Part shown: positions 20,697-30,454 of the stretch, in pieces
How the letters are laid out: every line of letters starts with the position of its first letter
How positions within the stretch are numbered: position 1 is the stretch's first letter
Source of the DNA: Selaginella moellendorffii
Taxonomy: Eukaryota; Streptophyta; Lycopodiopsida; Selaginellales; Selaginellaceae
Assembly: GCF_000143415.4 (NCBI RefSeq)
Contig: NW_003314288.1
Coordinates: 629,619 to 693,618, forward strand
DNA: 64,000 nucleotides
Direction: 5' to 3'
The notes under the pieces: model-generated
Databases searched by the model: none
Seen by the model: only the letters and a program-made list of their open reading frames with translations
What the model was told of the DNA's origin: nothing
Program-made: the position numbers and the translations under genes

Positions 20697-21897
20697 ATCA
20701 AGGGCTGAGTGAAAGCAGGTAGTCACCACCTCCTGACTCAGATTCCTATGGCGGACTCCCCTTCCCCAATCTCAATGGAGAGGTACAATGGATGAGGGAT
20801 GCTTTTCAAGTCAGGGCCACGTTTTTCTCATCTCGTCGTCTTCGAAGGGTGCAAGAACGTGCAGAAACCATGTTAAGACAATCGGGTGAGGATACAGTCC
20901 TAGGTCACGCACTAAAACAGGCTATGGATGTCTTGTATTTTGAGATGGAGACTCGGCCAGATGATTTTCCCAAGATGGTCCTGGAAGAACAAGCCATCCA
21001 GCCTGAGCAGCCTATGGAAGAAATGCAGGAGGGGGATGAGGAGCCAGAGAAAGATAATGAGCAGGAAGAGCAGAAGGACGAAGAGGAGGACAAAGAAGAG
21101 GAGGACGAAGAAGAGGAGGACGAAGAGGACTTGGATGGTCCTCACAATGGTGACGATCACAATAACGACGACGACGATGATGACGACGATGGCCAGCCTG
21201 AGGTGGCCAAAGAGCAGCGGAGGAAGGTCATACAAGACAAACCATCAGGTAAATAATAGTACATCCATTCCTAACCTTTTACCATTTCTAACATTGTCCA
21301 TGTAGGTCGCAGAGCAAATGGTAAGTAGAGATTATTCAGTTGAATTTACAAACTCTAGCCTTTAGTGTCGAGGAAGGATAGTGCCAAGCAAGGGTCGAAA
21401 CGTATGTCCAATCCTTCAGAATCAGCAGTGCGCCCAAGTGATATCGGTCCTAGTTCCTCAATAGCAGTTGATGGTAAATACAATATAGTCGATTCAATGT
21501 GCTAATGAGTTTGTTTTTAGTAGCACGGGAGGATACCATCTCAATCGAAGGGAGATATTTGGACATGCATATGGATCCGCCAGTGGACTCTACTTGGCTG
21601 CAAGAGTCATCAGAGCTGGTGGAGGCTACTATCCATATCAACGCCAAGCAAGCTGACCACGCTCCACTTGATGCTGCCCATACCATTGAGTCAATCTTGT
21701 CCACGTATCCAACTGACGGTGACCAGGCGCCATTGGACCTGCATGAGGCCGCCCCAGCCGCCGAGCCGGTCGTATCCTCATTTCCAACGGACTCAACGTG
21801 TGCCCAATCGTCTGACTACGCGCCGTTGGAACCTCCCTACACCGCCCCTGCTGCTTGTTCGGTCATGTCCACTTTGCTAACGGAGGCACCAGCTGAA

Positions 21898-21994
21898 ATG
21901 GCGTGTGATCACACGCCATCGGAACCACCCCATGCCACTGTTGAGCCAGTTGTACCAGAGTCTACAGCTGAAATGGCATGTGCCCACACGCCAT
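21898..21994 (+). repeat. two dyad motifs inside a coding exon
   Basis: 21898-21919 is a perfect 22-bp palindrome (ATGGCGTGTGA plus its exact complement). 21973-21994 is a near-perfect one (ATGGCATGTGC-CCACACGCCAT). Both are read in the same frame as AEMACDHTPS and AEMACAHTPS, with shared flanks (CTGAAATGGC and ACGCCATCGGA), in a Pro/Ala/Glu-rich exon of repeated 'APLE/APLD' units. Confidence 0.85.
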
Positions 21995-22995
21995 CGGATG
22001 CGATTGACCCCACATTGCAGAGGAGAGTATTTCCGCCCTTCACGTTTCCTCGACCAAAACCCTCTCAACGACTATCGGGAGCATCATTCGCTAATATTGT
22101 AGATGGTAAAATTGACTTGTACCATTTTTTATGCTGACGCTTTTTCATTTCAGAGTCACGGCGAAGGTACTGTATCATTTTTGATTTGAACGGTGTCTTT
22201 TTCTCCCATGAGCGTGGCTCGTCCTCGAATGTCATTGCACCCTCCAAAGCCTGCGGTTGCAAGTTGGTCAAAAGAGACAGATTCACATTAATCACACGGG
22301 AGAAACTACAGGATCTAATAATGACCATGCGACACTTAAAACAGAGGGCCGGGTTCAATTTGCAATTGGGAGTTTGGACATCCATGATGCGCCACAATGC
22401 ATTAACGTTGCTACAGATGATGCACGATCAGATGCGAGTAATATTACCATTTGACTTTCTCCTAACGCAGGAGGATTGCTTGACTATGGTCCATGTGAGG
22501 GGTAGCAAGCCCATCTTCGTCAAGCCAGAGGCTGTAGTGATGAACCGGACTGCTAGGTCAAGTGAAATCCTCATCATCGATGACTCGCCGATTAAAACTG
22601 CAGCGAACACGCACACATATGCAGTGCACCCCATCTCTTGCAGTATGGAAACTAGGGAAATAAAACCGTATGTTCTGGGGGACCTTGCAAAACGGCTTGG
22701 AGCGATGGTGATAGAGAACCGGCCAGTCCAGGAGGTGGCTGCAGAAATCAACCAAATGGCAGATGGAACGGTATATCAGAAGCCATTTGATCGGACAGAC
22801 ACCAGTCATCATTTATGGCATGTATATTGTCTAGCCAAGCACTATCCGCATCTCCATAATCTGCTCAACCGGATGGGTTCTTCGACTACTGAACATGAGC
22901 GTGGACGTATTAGAGAAGAGATGGCATTACTATTGGGTTTAAATCCTGATAGTGTGGAGAGTGATGAAATTCCAAGATTATTGTATAGGCGTTGA

Positions 22996-23434
22996 AGGCA
23001 AAAAATAACAGTCTGAGATGGCATGTATTTATTTAAAAATGTAACTTATTATGGCATGGGGTTCCATGCCATTGTATTAATATTAAAAGACAATTCTTTG
23101 AGAGGATTTGCATTATACTAGAAGTGTTATAGCATGTTATTGGAAGTCTACAAAGTTGTTTTATTAATAAGGGGAAAGTAAAGATTGAATGGGGACTTGG
23201 GCTCCACCTAGACTCGGAGCAACTGAGCCAATATTAAAAGGATGGAAAGAAATTGGACGATGATGACAAGGAGAAGAGAGAGGTGAAGTAGTGGCAGGGG
23301 GAGGAGAAGTGATTGAGTAGACATTTCCTTGTTTAAAATAAAATGGCATGTGCCTCAATGCAGTTGAATTTTGTTATATTTATATACTATATAAAGGTTT
23401 GGAAACCTTATTTTACAAGTGGGATAATGACAAT
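22996..23434. other. right subterminal region of the transposon
   Basis: AT-rich, no gene. Dyad copies at 23051-23072 (ATGGCATGGGG-TTCCATGCCAT), just past the stop of the plus-strand gene, and at 23343-23364 (left half only well kept). Confidence 0.6.
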
Positions 23435-23458
23435 TCCCACTTTAACGAAATAGAGCTT
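23435..23458 (-). repeat. right terminal inverted repeat
   Basis: Exact inverted partner of 11178-11201, followed directly by AGTG (23459-23462), the target-site duplication also present at 11174-11177. Confidence 0.95.
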
Positions 23459-25310
23459 AGTGGAGAAGGAAGAGGAGCTTGAGAAAGGGCATCAGCATCA
23501 GCCATAGAACTCCCTGGGCGATGAACAACATCAAAATCATATATCTGAAGCTTCAAAGCCCATCGAGCCGTACGACCAACTAGGTTCTTCCGCTTCAATA
23601 ATGAAATAACAACAGCATGGTCACCTTCAAGTAACGTCTGAGAACCATGTAGATAGGCATGAAGTTTCTCAAAACCCTAGACTGTTGCTAAACACTCCTT
23701 CTCCGTCGTGGAGTAGTTCATCTCCGCTGATTGTAATGTACCGCTTATGTATGCAATGGGATGGCGCTGACCCGGCACACTCGAGCTCTCTTGCATCAAC
23801 ACACCTCCAAGACCAATGTCAGAAGCATCCACGGGCAAAATAAAAGGTCAAGTGTAGTCAGGATATGCCAAAACCGGAGGAGTCGTCAATAGTTTTTTGA
23901 GATCCACAAATGCTCGCTCACAATCCGGAGAATAGATGAAAGATGATGTTGATGACTTCAGCAACGCTCGCAATGGTGTAGTGCGATCGGAAAGATGATC
24001 CACAAAACGACCGAGATACTGCACCTTACCCAAAAAGAGCTGCACATCATTCACACACTTTGGTGTAGGGAACTTTAGAATAGCCACAAGTTTGTCAGGA
24101 TCAACTTGCAAACCCTCACGAGAAATACGGTACCCAAGATAAGTTGTGTCCTTGGACCCAAACACGCACTTTGACCCTTTCAGTTTTAAACCAACGTCGC
24201 ATAGCCGATCCAACACTTTACAAACATCATGAAAGTGCTCCTCCCACGTCCCCTCCGAGTGGATCAAGACATCATCAATGAAGTGAGAAGTCACCTCCGG
24301 CATATCGCAAAGAACCTCATCCATCATCCGCTGGAAAGTTGCTGGAGCATTGTTTAAACCAAACGGCATCACCAAGAACTCGTACAAACCAAATGGTGTA
24401 CGAAAAGTAGTCTTAGGAATATCTTCTTCGGCCATCGGTACTTGCCAATACCCAGAAGCAAGATCTAGCTTGGTGAACCAACGACTTCGCCCCAGACGAT
24501 CCAAAAGATCAGCAGTGTGAGGAAGAGGATACACATCTGGGATTGTCACTTCGTTTAACGGACAATAGTCGATGCAGAAACGAATACTCCCATCAGGCTT
24601 CGTCACAAGATGAGGTTCACATGCCCAAGGACTCCGCAACTTCCGAATAACACCCTTCTCTAGCATTTCCTTAACATTTGCTCGTAAAATCTTGATCTCC
24701 TTAGGTGACCAACGATGAACAGGAACCTTGATTGGACGAGCATCCCCAATTGGAATCGGATGATGTGTGGCAATCTTGGCCCTAGACGATAAGTCAAATT
24801 CAAAGAGATCAGAATACTCCTTCATGAGCCGGTCAACTGCTGCAACACAAAAATCGTCGGAGGGATCGGAAAAGGGAAAAGCAGAACAAGATGGAAACAC
24901 AAAAGGAAAGAGTGGGGGAACAAAAGTAACAGAAGCAGAGGTAGAAGTAGAGGGACGAAGAGGTATGGAAGTGAGAGGAATGGATGAAACATAAGGAAGT
25001 ATGAGACAAGGGGGAGCAAAGTCACACTTGGCATGATTGCACTGCAACCAATCCATACCAAGAATGAGGTCAAAAGCTTGACTCGGCACCACCCACAACG
25101 GCTGCAACTCAAGTTTGAGATCGCCCACACACACAACCAGGTCCACCTCATCCCGTGCACATGCATGTGTACAGCCGTTGCCATAAAGAATGAAAACTGG
25201 TTCCGCCGCACGGCGCAAGTGTAAATGACAACGTGTGGCAACAGGTCAAGCAATAGAAGATAAACTCGAACCTGTATCAACCAACACGGAGAGAATAATA
25301 GGAGACCTCT
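23459..25310 (-). pseudogene. protease-RT-RNase H part of gypsy element A
   Basis: Copies element RNA into DNA. From the right: protease active site LVDTGSS near 25280, then an in-frame TGA, then DLILGMDWL. RT carries FTKLDLASGYWQV, PFGLNNAPATFQ and TSHFIDDVLIHS (FIDD in place of the usual YxDD). RNase H follows around 23850-23470 (FILPVDASD, then DADALSQAP). Stops lie at TGA 23848-23850 and a TAG in the RNase H part. Each is explained by CGA to TGA or TGG to TAG. The frame runs to the transposon boundary and continues in the integrase at 11177. Confidence 0.88.
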
Positions 25311-25430
25311 TGTTATAAAAACGAGCTTGGAAAGTACACACTAGATGAACCGGTGCCGAGTGAACCCCTTGATGATACTCCCGAAAGAAAGATGGAGGGG
25401 TCCCTAACTTATTCGTGCAAGGTCCCTCCG

Positions 25431-26339
25431 TTACTCACGCGACTCCTCGTTTCCCAGATGCATCTCGGTGTCCAGACCTTCCACTGCAGCAACACCCATG
25501 GGACGTTGCTGACGCCAAGGTCTCCACCAAGGAAATGGAGGTCGCCAATCCGGAAAATGACGGCAACGCCGATAAGTATGACCAACTTCATCACATGCCC
25601 AGCAGCAAACATCACGGCCACGACCATGTCCTCGCACTTTTCCTTGGACTCAAGCAGCAGCAGCATCAACCTCCATTGGAACAGGACCATCACCCATAGG
25701 AAATGGAGCAGAAGGACGTGCAGCGAGAAGTGGAAGAGGTGACGTCTCATAACATTGTGCCAAGCGAAGAGCATCGTCAAGGGTGGCAGGAGCAAGTGCA
25801 TGCACAAGGCCGACAAGATCTTGATGAAGTGCTGGCCACAACATTCCTAGCTTGATCCGCTCCGACATATTTGGCTCCGCACGAAGCAAAAAACTTTGGA
25901 AACGAACGCCAAATTGCATCACCAACTCAGATGGCCCTTGGTGAAGATGATGCAATTGTTGGAAAGCATCATCACAATCATCGGCATGTCCAAAGGCGCG
26001 TTTGAAGACGTACGGGAGAACACTCCAATCCCCACGAGTGGCTGTGCTCAAACCATTGTACCACTGCAATGCCGTCCCTTGGAGACACGTGGGAAACTCA
26101 TGCAACCGTCGAGCATTATCCCAAGAATGATATGTGGCAATCACCGTGAAGTGATTAAACCAATGGTACACATCATCCCCAGGATTCCCCCGAAAGAACT
26201 CCGGCCGAACGCGAGGATTGGCACCAAGAGCAGGAGGAGTTGGACCACGTGTTGTGAATGCCGCCATCAATTGAGTTTGGTTGTTCAATTGCAAGTGCAT
26301 AGCATCAAGCAATTGGACCAACTGCTGCTCGAGAGTCAA
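25431..26339 (-). pseudogene. gag of gypsy element A
   Basis: Capsid/nucleocapsid protein of the retroelement. The capsid-like part (26339-25650) has EFFRGNPGDDVYHWFNHF, LQGTALQWYNGL and the leucine-rich helices typical of plant gypsy gag. After one in-frame TGA (25652-25650) the same frame continues into a zinc knuckle (CWACDEVGHTYRRC, a CX2CX4HX4C pattern). Basic and proline-rich text follows. The TGA is one C-to-T step from CGA. Confidence 0.85.
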
Positions 26340-26596
26340 AGGAGGAGATTGCTAATCTGCCATGGAGACGAATGAAAAAGAAAGAGCAAAAGAAGAGAAA
26401 TGACAAAAAGCTAGAAGGAAATGGTAGATCTAGACAATGCAAAAAGCTAGATCTAAACCAAAATCCTGAAAGGAAAGAACAAAAAGAAGGAAATGGAAAA
26501 AGCTAGATCTAGACAATGCAAAAGTTAGATCTAAACCAAAATCCCAAATCTAAGCACTCCTCAAGGACAATCAAAGGTGCCCCTCAACTCCACCAA

Positions 26597-26771
26597 TGTG
26601 AGTGTTTGGAATATGGAAAGGGAATACAGAAATGTGCATATTAATTAGCCCAAAAACCCTAGCTTATATATAGGAGCGAGTGGTCCAGATTGAAACCAAT
26701 CCGACAGCTACCAAAATCCCACTATGCTAATATTAGTATACGGCATCATAACCGTACACTTGGCCCTCACA
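26597..26771 (-). repeat. LTR of element A (5' LTR)
   Basis: 175-bp partner of 9481-9655. In element orientation it ends in ACA, and the next bases (TTGGTGGAGTTGAGGGGC) are where the primer-binding site should be. They do not match initiator Met tRNA well, so primer identity is open. Confidence 0.92.
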
Positions 26772-26944
26772 GCACGAAAAAAAAAGGCAAATTTAGACTT
26801 AAGTAATTTTCAAAAACCCCAACCAAATCTAAAGTGTTGGGGTCATTTTAAAAATTATTCCGGAAATATTCGAGAAGATTCTTAGGTAAGGCTTTGGCGT
26901 GCCTGCGAAGATCTGATCTCGCGGCATGGCCCGAGAATTAAAAC

Positions 26945-27786
26945 ATGGCAGCAGCCGCGGAGATTTATGAGGAGAGGCCTGAGGAGGTGGAGGAAGCAGG
27001 TAATCCGATTTTAGGGTTCGAAGAGGAAATAGAGCTCTGGGAAATGGGGCCGATTGAGATGGATCTGGGCCTCCTCGTGCTCTATCTTCACCAACAGGAG
27101 GAGGAAGAGGTGCCCATGCGGGGTGGCCGGGGTTGGCCGCGGATCTCTGAATTTGGCCCCGGGAGGATTAGGCCATGGTTCCGAGGCGGCTCGAGGAGGG
27201 GGTGCCCCAGGAGGAGGAGGCCATGGTTCTACTCTAGGAGGAGGATGCTGCGGTTCTTCTCTGGGAGGATGAGGCCATGGATCATCGCCAGGAGGAGGCC
27301 AAGCCTCGGTGATAGGAGCCAAAGCCACAGCGGGAGGAGTCCAAGCCACGCCCAGAGGAGCCCAAGCCACGTCTGGAGGAGTTCCCCTGGAGCACAGCGT
27401 GCCGGGAGCTCCAACTGCTTTGAGAACCAGAGATGGCGGTGAGTTTACATTTCTTAGGTTGCATGCATGCATGAGTGATTGAGAGCTCCCGGCAGGGTCA
27501 TAAAGAAGAGGGAGATGACAGTGTCCCCGATCTGGAACAAGACCTAGATGCTCACATGGAGGAGCTCGACCACGAGGCTGTCCAGTTTGTGGATACCTCG
27601 GGTTTTGCTGCACCTGCTGCTGCGAAGAGAACCCAGGGAAAGAACTGGAACCATGCTGAGACCATGGTCCTGATTGATCTAGTTCAGGAAAAACATCTCG
27701 CGAAGATTGCGGGGGAGGGAGGAGCAGCCAGCATGTTCTCATTACGAAGACACAGCGCTGGAATCTCATCTTTCACCGTTTTGCTT
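26945..27786 (+). pseudogene. Myb/trihelix-like exons of a Harbinger-type locus
   Basis: First exon 26945-27439 encodes an acidic start (EEVEEAGNPILGFEEEIELW) and then low-complexity RRRPW repeats that may be junk or non-coding. A GTGAGT donor near 27440 and an acceptor at GGCAG (about 27495) lead to a second exon with DLDAHMEELDHEAVQFV and RTQGKNWNHAETMVLIDLV, which resembles the start of a Myb/SANT-like or trihelix DNA-binding domain. The frame then shifts. PIF/Harbinger elements encode a Myb-like protein beside the transposase, and a Harbinger transposase lies on the same strand at 37403, beyond gypsy B. The pairing is inference. Confidence 0.5.
27180..27390 (+). repeat. GGAGGAGG-rich coding repeat
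   Basis: Imperfect units built from AGGAGGAGGCCATGG and GGAGGAGTCCAAGCC. They create an RRRPW/SPSH-type repeat on the plus strand and a long proline-rich antisense frame that is not a gene. Confidence 0.6.
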
Positions 27787-27863
27787 TAGGGTTTAAATGC
27801 ACATTGCGGATGACAAGAGCCCCGCTGCCAGATGAAGAAGACCGTGAATTTGAGGTTTGTTGG

Positions 27864-28080
27864 TGTTAGGCGCCAGCTTTGACCACTTGGTCAACATTAG
27901 TCAAAGGGAGGCTCAAGGGTATATTAAGGCATGTTAGGGTAAGGGATTTAACCTACCCTAGGGCTCATAGTGGAGTTTTTGATGTAGTTCAGGGGTGGTT
28001 GGGTGGTGAAGAACCTCAAGAGGTGGTGTAGCATAGTCTATGGCGACTAGATCTCTGTCTTTTTGCGCCGGATCATAACA
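27864..28080 (+). repeat. 5' LTR of element B
   Basis: 217 bp, pairs with 37167-37394 with substitutions and small indels. Shares the same family as the LTR at 51587-51808. Confidence 0.9.
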
Positions 28081-28104
28081 TTAGTATTAAAGGAGTTGGT
28101 TGTG

Positions 28105-28842
28105 ATGGGTGACCAAGTTGAACGCTAGAATCCTATTGCCAATGGTGGTGCCGACGATGGTGCCGATGAAGCTGCAGAGATTTGAACCATTCAAGATGTG
28201 GTTCGTGAGCTGCGAGCCCTTATGGCCAATCTTCTTCTCACGGTAAGTCAGATACTAAAAAGTTGCGCGAGGATGACGAAAACGACCATTCCGGTCAGAC
28301 TTTCAATCATTGCTCGTCAGCTTAACTGTGTGTGGAACAAGATGGAGCTTAAGGATACGCATGAATCAACTTTAATGCTAGAGGGCATGTTCCATAGTGA
28401 TTTAATGCAGATTTTACTGGATAGTGGGAGCGATGACAACTTTGTTTCGGCAAAGTTTGTTGTGGAGCATGGCCTGGTTGAACGCGGAGTTCTTCCATAC
28501 ACAGTGGAAGGTGCAGCTACCTCTGCTCAGCATTTCGATGCTTGTGTCGAGGGGCTGGAAGTGTTGGCTGGCAAAACCACACTTGTGGAGACTTTTTATC
28601 TCGCGGATATCCATTGTGTGGATCTCATTCTTGGGATGCCAAGGTTGGTGAAAGTGGATCCAAAGATAAAGTGGAGTATTAAGCGTATTTCACTGAAGTA
28701 TGGTGGCATTAAAGATGTGTGGTTTGGCGAGGGCGTTCAGCCACCAGTTGTTATGCTCTCTACTACATCTTTGAAGCGGGCTTATCGTAATGGAAAAGCA
28801 CTTTTGAGTTACTTGTTGTTTGTTCGTGATTTGAGGGACTAA
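28105..28842 (+). pseudogene. gag scrap and protease of element B
   Basis: The stretch 28105-28240 matches the start of the gag of element C (NPIANGGADDGAD, then VVRELRAL) but most of gag is deleted. From 28300 an aspartic protease follows: QLNCVWNKME, MLEGMFHSDLMQILLDSGSDDNF (DSG active site) and LILGMPRL. The same protease text is found in element C at 41230-41600. Confidence 0.8.
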
Positions 28843-28849
28843 GGCACAT

Positions 28850-29797
28850 GTGGGGGAGAAGCAGCAGTACGGGATGTACTTGACGAGTTTTCTGATGTTT
28901 TTCCATTTGAACTTCCTCATAGATTGCCTCCGTTATGAGGTGTGGAGCATGGGATTACATTGGAGCCGGGGACGCGGCCAATTTATTGGCATCCATTTGG
29001 GTTAAGTTATGCGGAGGAGCAAGAAGTTCAATGACAAATCAAGGAGTTACTTGAGTTTGGATTTATTCAGCTAAGTAAGTTTCCGTTTGGTGCTCCGGTC
29101 TTGCTTGTGAAGAAGAAGGATGGTTCAATGCGAATGTGTATTGACTACCACGCTTTGAACAAAAAGACAATGAAGGATAAGATGCCGATGCCACGTGTGG
29201 ATGATATCCTAGACAAGCTTGATGAAGCACGAGTGTTTACCAAGATTGGTCTGAGGAGTGGATATCATCAGATTGCAATGGATGATGCATTTATCTCCAA
29301 GACGGCATTCAACACAAGCTTCGGACATTTTGAGTTTACAGTTATGCTGTTTGGTTTTACGAATGCACTAGCCACATTTACTCGGTTGATGACAGAGGTA
29401 TTTGGGCGTTATCTTCATGAGTTTGTGGAGATTTTCCTGGACGATATTCTTGTTTTTAGCAAGAATATGGAGGAGTATAAGGTGCATTTGCGCAAAGTTC
29501 TTTTGTTACTCCGAGACAGCAAACTTTATGTGAAGAAGAGCAAATGTGAATTTGCAAAGTTGGAGTTGGAATATCTAAGCCATATTGAAACTGGCCTACA
29601 CCGATAATAGTGGCCGAGTTATGCAGTTTTCTTGGTATGGCTAGTTACTACCGATGTTTCCAGCATAAGTTTGCAGAAGTGGCTATTCCTTTGACACGGT
29701 TGTTACGCAAGAATGTGCCATTCGAGTGGAAGAAGCCACAAGAGGAGAGTTTTGTGGAGCTGAAACGATTGTTGAGTGAGACTCCAGTGCTTCGCAT
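28850..29797 (+). pseudogene. reverse transcriptase of element B
   Basis: Before 29101 the frame contains stops (ELPHRLPPL then a stop). 29101-29607 is open: LLVKKKDGSMRMCIDYHALN, FTKIGLRSGYHQIAM (D to G in the first acidic motif, KIDLRSGYHQI in relatives) and FVEIFLDDILVFSKN (FLDD). It then shifts frame into the connection region, which ends at the element D insertion (CGCAT at 29793-29797). Confidence 0.85.
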
Positions 29798-30158
29798 TGT
29801 CAAGACCCCTGACAAGATCAAGACTGGAAAATGCAAAAAGACAAAGAGAAAAGCTAGTGGAAACAAAGAAGAGGCCTTAGACTGGCGTTGATTCAAATTG
29901 TGGAGAAATGGAACAAGGCTAACCTATATATACTATAGGTTGATGAAGCTCCACCACTCTTGGATCGAGGACGGCCTAAATATAGCTGAGGTCAAGGAGG
30001 CGCCACATCATCATTAGGAATGTGGCTCGAGACTCAGGAATCGGGAAGTGTCTTGAGAGTCAGGAATAGGGAAGTGTCTTGAGAGTCAGAAATGTGGTTT
30101 GCAGGTCAGGAATCCGGCGAGAGTCAAGAATGTGGCAAGAATTGGAGGATTCCTGACA
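29798..30158 (-). repeat. 3' LTR of element D
   Basis: 361 bp. Contains two copies of a short unit (GAGAGTCAGGAATAGGGAAG type), while the partner LTR has three, explaining the 26-bp length difference. Confidence 0.92.
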
Positions 30159-30169
30159 GCACCCCCTCC

Positions 30170-30454
30170 TCAAGAACGAGTGGAACAAGGATGTGAACGA
30201 GAACGAAGAGGAGGATGAGATGAGCGGCGAGGGATGGGAGATGGAGGAAAAGAATGAGGACTGGGACGAGAAGGATAGCGGCGGTGGAAGTCCTGAACAA
30301 GGTCAGGAGAATGAATCAGGTTGTCCGCAGGTTCCCAAGTGCGTTCCTCAGGTCCGTAACCCTTCCACTCCACCAGATAGTAGAGTTTAGACCGTGAAAT
30401 CTTGGAATCAAGGATGTCCTGAACCTCGTACTCAGACCCATCCTCGAGCTGCAC
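30170..30454 (-). pseudogene. chromodomain end of element D pol
   Basis: EYEVQDILDSKISRSKLYYL, VEWKGYGPEERTWEP and ADNLIHSPDLVQDFHRRYP match the chromodomain fold found at the C-terminal end of chromovirus integrases, which guides insertion to modified histones. The aromatic cage-type positions (Y/W/W region) appear kept. A Ser/Pro/Arg-rich tail follows. It is joined to the integrase through a frame change near 30454. Confidence 0.9.

Larger units (their letters stand above)
17404..22995 (+). pseudogene. ParB-like / FCP1-like phosphatase fusion gene of the transposon
   Basis: Eleven exons encode about 1638 residues if one frameshift is ignored: 17404-17406 (ATG only), 17646-18821, 18876-20191, 20242-20328, 20367-20456, 20506-20649, 20697-21248, 21306-21320, 21366-21473, 21521-22105 and 22154-22995. 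All borders are GT-AG and keep the frame. Near residues 222-340 is a ParB/sulfiredoxin-like fold (VYTIDVSHIDI, then FYAVSGQHSS). The middle holds a Lys-rich tail, a long Glu/Asp run and Pro-rich text. The C-terminal part looks like an FCP1/NLI-type HAD phosphatase: CIIFDLNGVFF (second Asp replaced by Asn), LGVWTSM, KPIFVKPE, ILIIDDSPIK. Defects: a 1-base frameshift near 19430, TAG at 19537-19539 and TAG at 20720-20722, both one step from CAG. The gene appears to be cargo or an accessory factor; its role is unknown. Confidence 0.75.
11178..23458. mobile_element. 12.28-kb DNA transposon with 24-bp TIRs, Sola-like by inference
   Basis: Bounded by a perfect 24-bp inverted repeat (11178-11201 and 23435-23458, beginning AAGCTCTATTTCGTTAAAGT) and flanked by a 4-bp direct repeat AGTG (11174-11177 and 23459-23462). 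It lies inside the pol gene of gypsy element A. On the minus strand, deleting it together with one AGTG copy brings the RNase H reading and the integrase reading into the same open frame across the junction, which fixes both ends. It holds a minus-strand transposase-like gene, a plus-strand ParB/FCP1-like gene, about 22 copies of a 22-bp dyad, a short telomere-like array and an assembly gap. A 4-bp duplication and a GHTHxD-type transposase are reminiscent of the Sola superfamily, but that assignment is inference. Confidence 0.92.
9481..26771 (-). mobile_element. Ty3/gypsy element A, split by a DNA transposon
   Basis: Two direct 175-bp LTRs (9481-9655 and 26597-26771) bound gag (about 26339-25431), protease-RT-RNase H (about 25310-23459) and integrase (11173-9688) on the minus strand. 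Without the 12.28-kb insertion it is about 5.0 kb. In element orientation each LTR begins TGT and ends ACA, and a purine-rich tract (GAGAGGAGGGGATGA) precedes the 3' LTR. A possible 4-bp target duplication is GCAT/GCAC with one mismatch. The integrase shows no C-terminal chromodomain. LTRs differ at about 10 of 175 positions, nearly all transitions. Confidence 0.92.

Noticed and set aside
13787-20722. TAG as a Gln codon (recoding) in this genome
   Set aside because: TAG stands at presumed Gln sites many times, but only inside transposable elements, together with TGA-from-CGA and frameshifts. Decay by C-to-T change explains it more simply.
13787-20722. Repair of the stops by RNA editing
   Set aside because: U-to-C editing would be needed, and plant editing by PPR proteins acts in organelles, not on nuclear transposon transcripts.
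20719-20741. A 23-bp intron (GTAGTC to CTCAG) that would remove the TAG at 20720
   Set aside because: Too short for any known spliceosomal intron, and CAG to TAG fits the other stops.
22814-22830. Another dyad copy at ATGGCATGTATATTG
   Set aside because: Only the left half fits and it lies in coding sequence for the phosphatase domain; treated as chance.
11178-23458. CRISPR-like array from the repeated dyads
   Set aside because: Spacing is irregular, copies vary, and the genome is eukaryotic.
24767-26375. Plus-strand frames across gypsy A gag-pol
   Set aside because: They run opposite to well-matched gag, protease and RT text and have no family features.
27011-27769. Long proline-rich frame on the minus strand
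   Set aside because: Antisense shadow of GGAGG-rich repeats; composition is periodic and no domain is visible.
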